64,000 nt of DNA. Source: an uncultured Pelagibacteraceae bacterium (GTDB lineage: Bacteria > Pseudomonadota > Alphaproteobacteria > Pelagibacterales > Pelagibacteraceae). Positions 63,160 to 64,000 of this stretch are shown here, piece by piece (the first letter of the stretch is position 1; each line of letters starts with the position of its first letter). Made by a program: the position numbers and the translations under genes. The notes beneath the pieces are model-generated. The model saw nothing but the letters and a program-made list of their open reading frames with translations, had not been told where the DNA came from and searched no databases. The stretch spans positions 1 through 64,000 of the forward strand of contig CACOQN010000006.1 in assembly GCA_902629285.1 (NCBI GenBank), read 5' to 3'.

Positions 63160-64000
63160 AAAAAATATTTTTTATTATAATTTTTTTATTTGTTACAAAC
63201 AATCTATTTGCAAATACTTTAGAATATGAAGGTTTAGAAAAATTATCCAAAAACAATACTTTTATGAACGATAAAGGTAAACCTTATTCGATTGAAGAAA
63301 TATCTGATAAAAAAAATTCATTGGTAATAATTTATAATCATGGAAGTATTCAAGATCATAAGCAGGATCCATGCAAAGCAAAACCTAAATTTGGATATAT
63401 TTGGGATGCTGCAGTAGTACCAGCGATCTTAAAATTACATAATAAAAAAATTAATGGATTAGAGATTAAGATTTATCGAGTATGCTCAGGAGTAAAAGGT
63501 ATGCCAGTTAAGAAACAAAAAAAATACAGAAAAGAATTAAAATCAAAAGGAAAAATTAATTTAGTAGATGAGCATAAAAATATTAAAAGACAAAATATTA
63601 TACTAAATGAAGTTAAAAATTTGAAGAATATTGGATTTGATAAAATAATATTATCGGGATATTCAGCTGGTGGATGGTCATCTCTATTTTTACAGTCAAG
63701 ATATCCAGAAAAAATTATAGGAACAATTGCATTTAACCCAGCATTCGCAGGGCCAAAGAAAGAATGGCAAAAAAAATATCCTGAATGGGGTGCTTTTAGA
63801 GAGGATTCAGTAAATAAATTTAATAAAACAAACACAATAAATGCAATTATTTTTGCTCATAAAGACGACATATTTGAAGATCCTAAAACTCTATCATTTT
63901 TTGAAAATTTTAAAAATTTAAGTCTTATTGATTATAGTGAATTAAAACCAACTAAATGTAATTGGGCAGATGTAAATGAAAAAATGACAGCAGATAAAGG
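63156..64000 (+). CDS. exported alpha/beta hydrolase, partial (3' end outside window)
   Basis: An open frame from the ATG at 63156 to the window end (281 codons). A signal peptide ([19 protein letters not shown]) precedes a hydrolase region. The oxyanion strand is LVIIYNHGS and the nucleophile elbow GYSAGG (168-173, Ser170). An acid/His region is probably near FAHKDDIFEDP. Only the C-terminal part, including the expected catalytic His, is missing from view. Cysteines suggest a disulfide in the periplasm. Substrate unknown. It shares an ATGA overlap with the pteridine-reductase-like gene. Confidence 0.75.
   Translation, partial: MKKIFFIIIFLFVTNNLFANTLEYEGLEKLSKNNTFMNDKGKPYSIEEISDKKNSLVIIYNHGSIQDHKQDPCKAKPKFGYIWDAAVVPAILKLHNKKINGLEIKIYRVCSGVKGMPVKKQKKYRKELKSKGKINLVDEHKNIKRQNIILNEVKNLKNIGFDKIILSGYSAGGWSSLFLQSRYPEKIIGTIAFNPAFAGPKKEWQKKYPEWGAFREDSVNKFNKTNTINAIIFAHKDDIFEDPKTLSFFENFKNLSLIDYSELKPTKCNWADVNEKMTADK

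Noticed and set aside
63473..63835. 120-codon open frame on the minus strand
   Set aside because: Antisense to the hydrolase frame, which has a signal peptide and a GYSAGG motif and overlaps the upstream gene by ATGA.

Overview
The window is a gene-dense, strongly AT-rich chromosomal segment of a streamlined alphaproteobacterium, almost certainly SAR11 (Candidatus Pelagibacter or a close relative). The signs are proteins rich in Lys, Asn and Ile; a proteorhodopsin followed by ferredoxin and a ferredoxin-NADP reductase; alphaproteobacterial variants of DksA and DnaG that lack most zinc ligands; and very small spacers, with convergent genes repeatedly overlapping at their stop codons. No insertion sequence, prophage or CRISPR array is visible. 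No stretch over 300 bases lacks a gene.

Layout. 1-540 is the 3' end of umuC. 580-2772 is a lipid-linked-sugar glycosyltransferase pair. 2802-3580 is dksA with a clear sigma70 promoter, followed by two tiny overlapping membrane ORFs. 3587-6446 (minus) is a redox/light module: GST, ferredoxin-NADP reductase, 2Fe-2S ferredoxin and blue-type proteorhodopsin. 6656-16396 is metabolism: propionyl-CoA synthetase, an SMR transporter, dihydroorotase, YgfZ, tRNA-Leu, nadA-nadC, a MazG-like protein, fumC and an AsmA-like protein. 16431-20158 is uvrD-pepP.

20144-40981 (minus) is one long cell-wall and division cluster of 18 ORFs. In transcription order they are mraZ, ftsZ, rsmH, ftsL, ftsI, a murE-murF fusion, mraY, murD, ftsW, murG, murC, murB, ddl, ftsQ, a shrunken ftsA-like gene, lpxC, bamD and ligA. 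Three things are unusual. ftsZ sits directly behind mraZ instead of between ftsA and lpxC. murE and murF are fused. The gene in the ftsA slot encodes only about 232 residues and appears to lack the second half of the actin-like fold. The mraZ promoter carries three MraZ-type TGGG boxes over its -10 element, so MraZ probably controls ftsZ directly.

41241-41595 is RNase P RNA. Next come an amidase, mlaA-mlaC, and two large membrane proteins flanking two tRNA genes. One of these tRNAs, tRNA-Val(GAC), has intact stems but abnormal D and T loops. 47151-51281 is the rpoD-dnaG-yqeY macromolecular-synthesis operon. 51378-55806 is carAB. The end holds a 2OG-Fe(II) oxygenase, an ELM1-like protein, trxB, an NAD(P)-binding protein, an aspartate aminotransferase, uvrB, a pteridine-reductase-like SDR and a partial secreted alpha/beta hydrolase.

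The best candidates for something undescribed are the reduced FtsA together with the moved ftsZ, the noncanonical tRNA-Val, and the tandem membrane microproteins after dksA. Assignments come from reading motifs and gene order. No database search was run.
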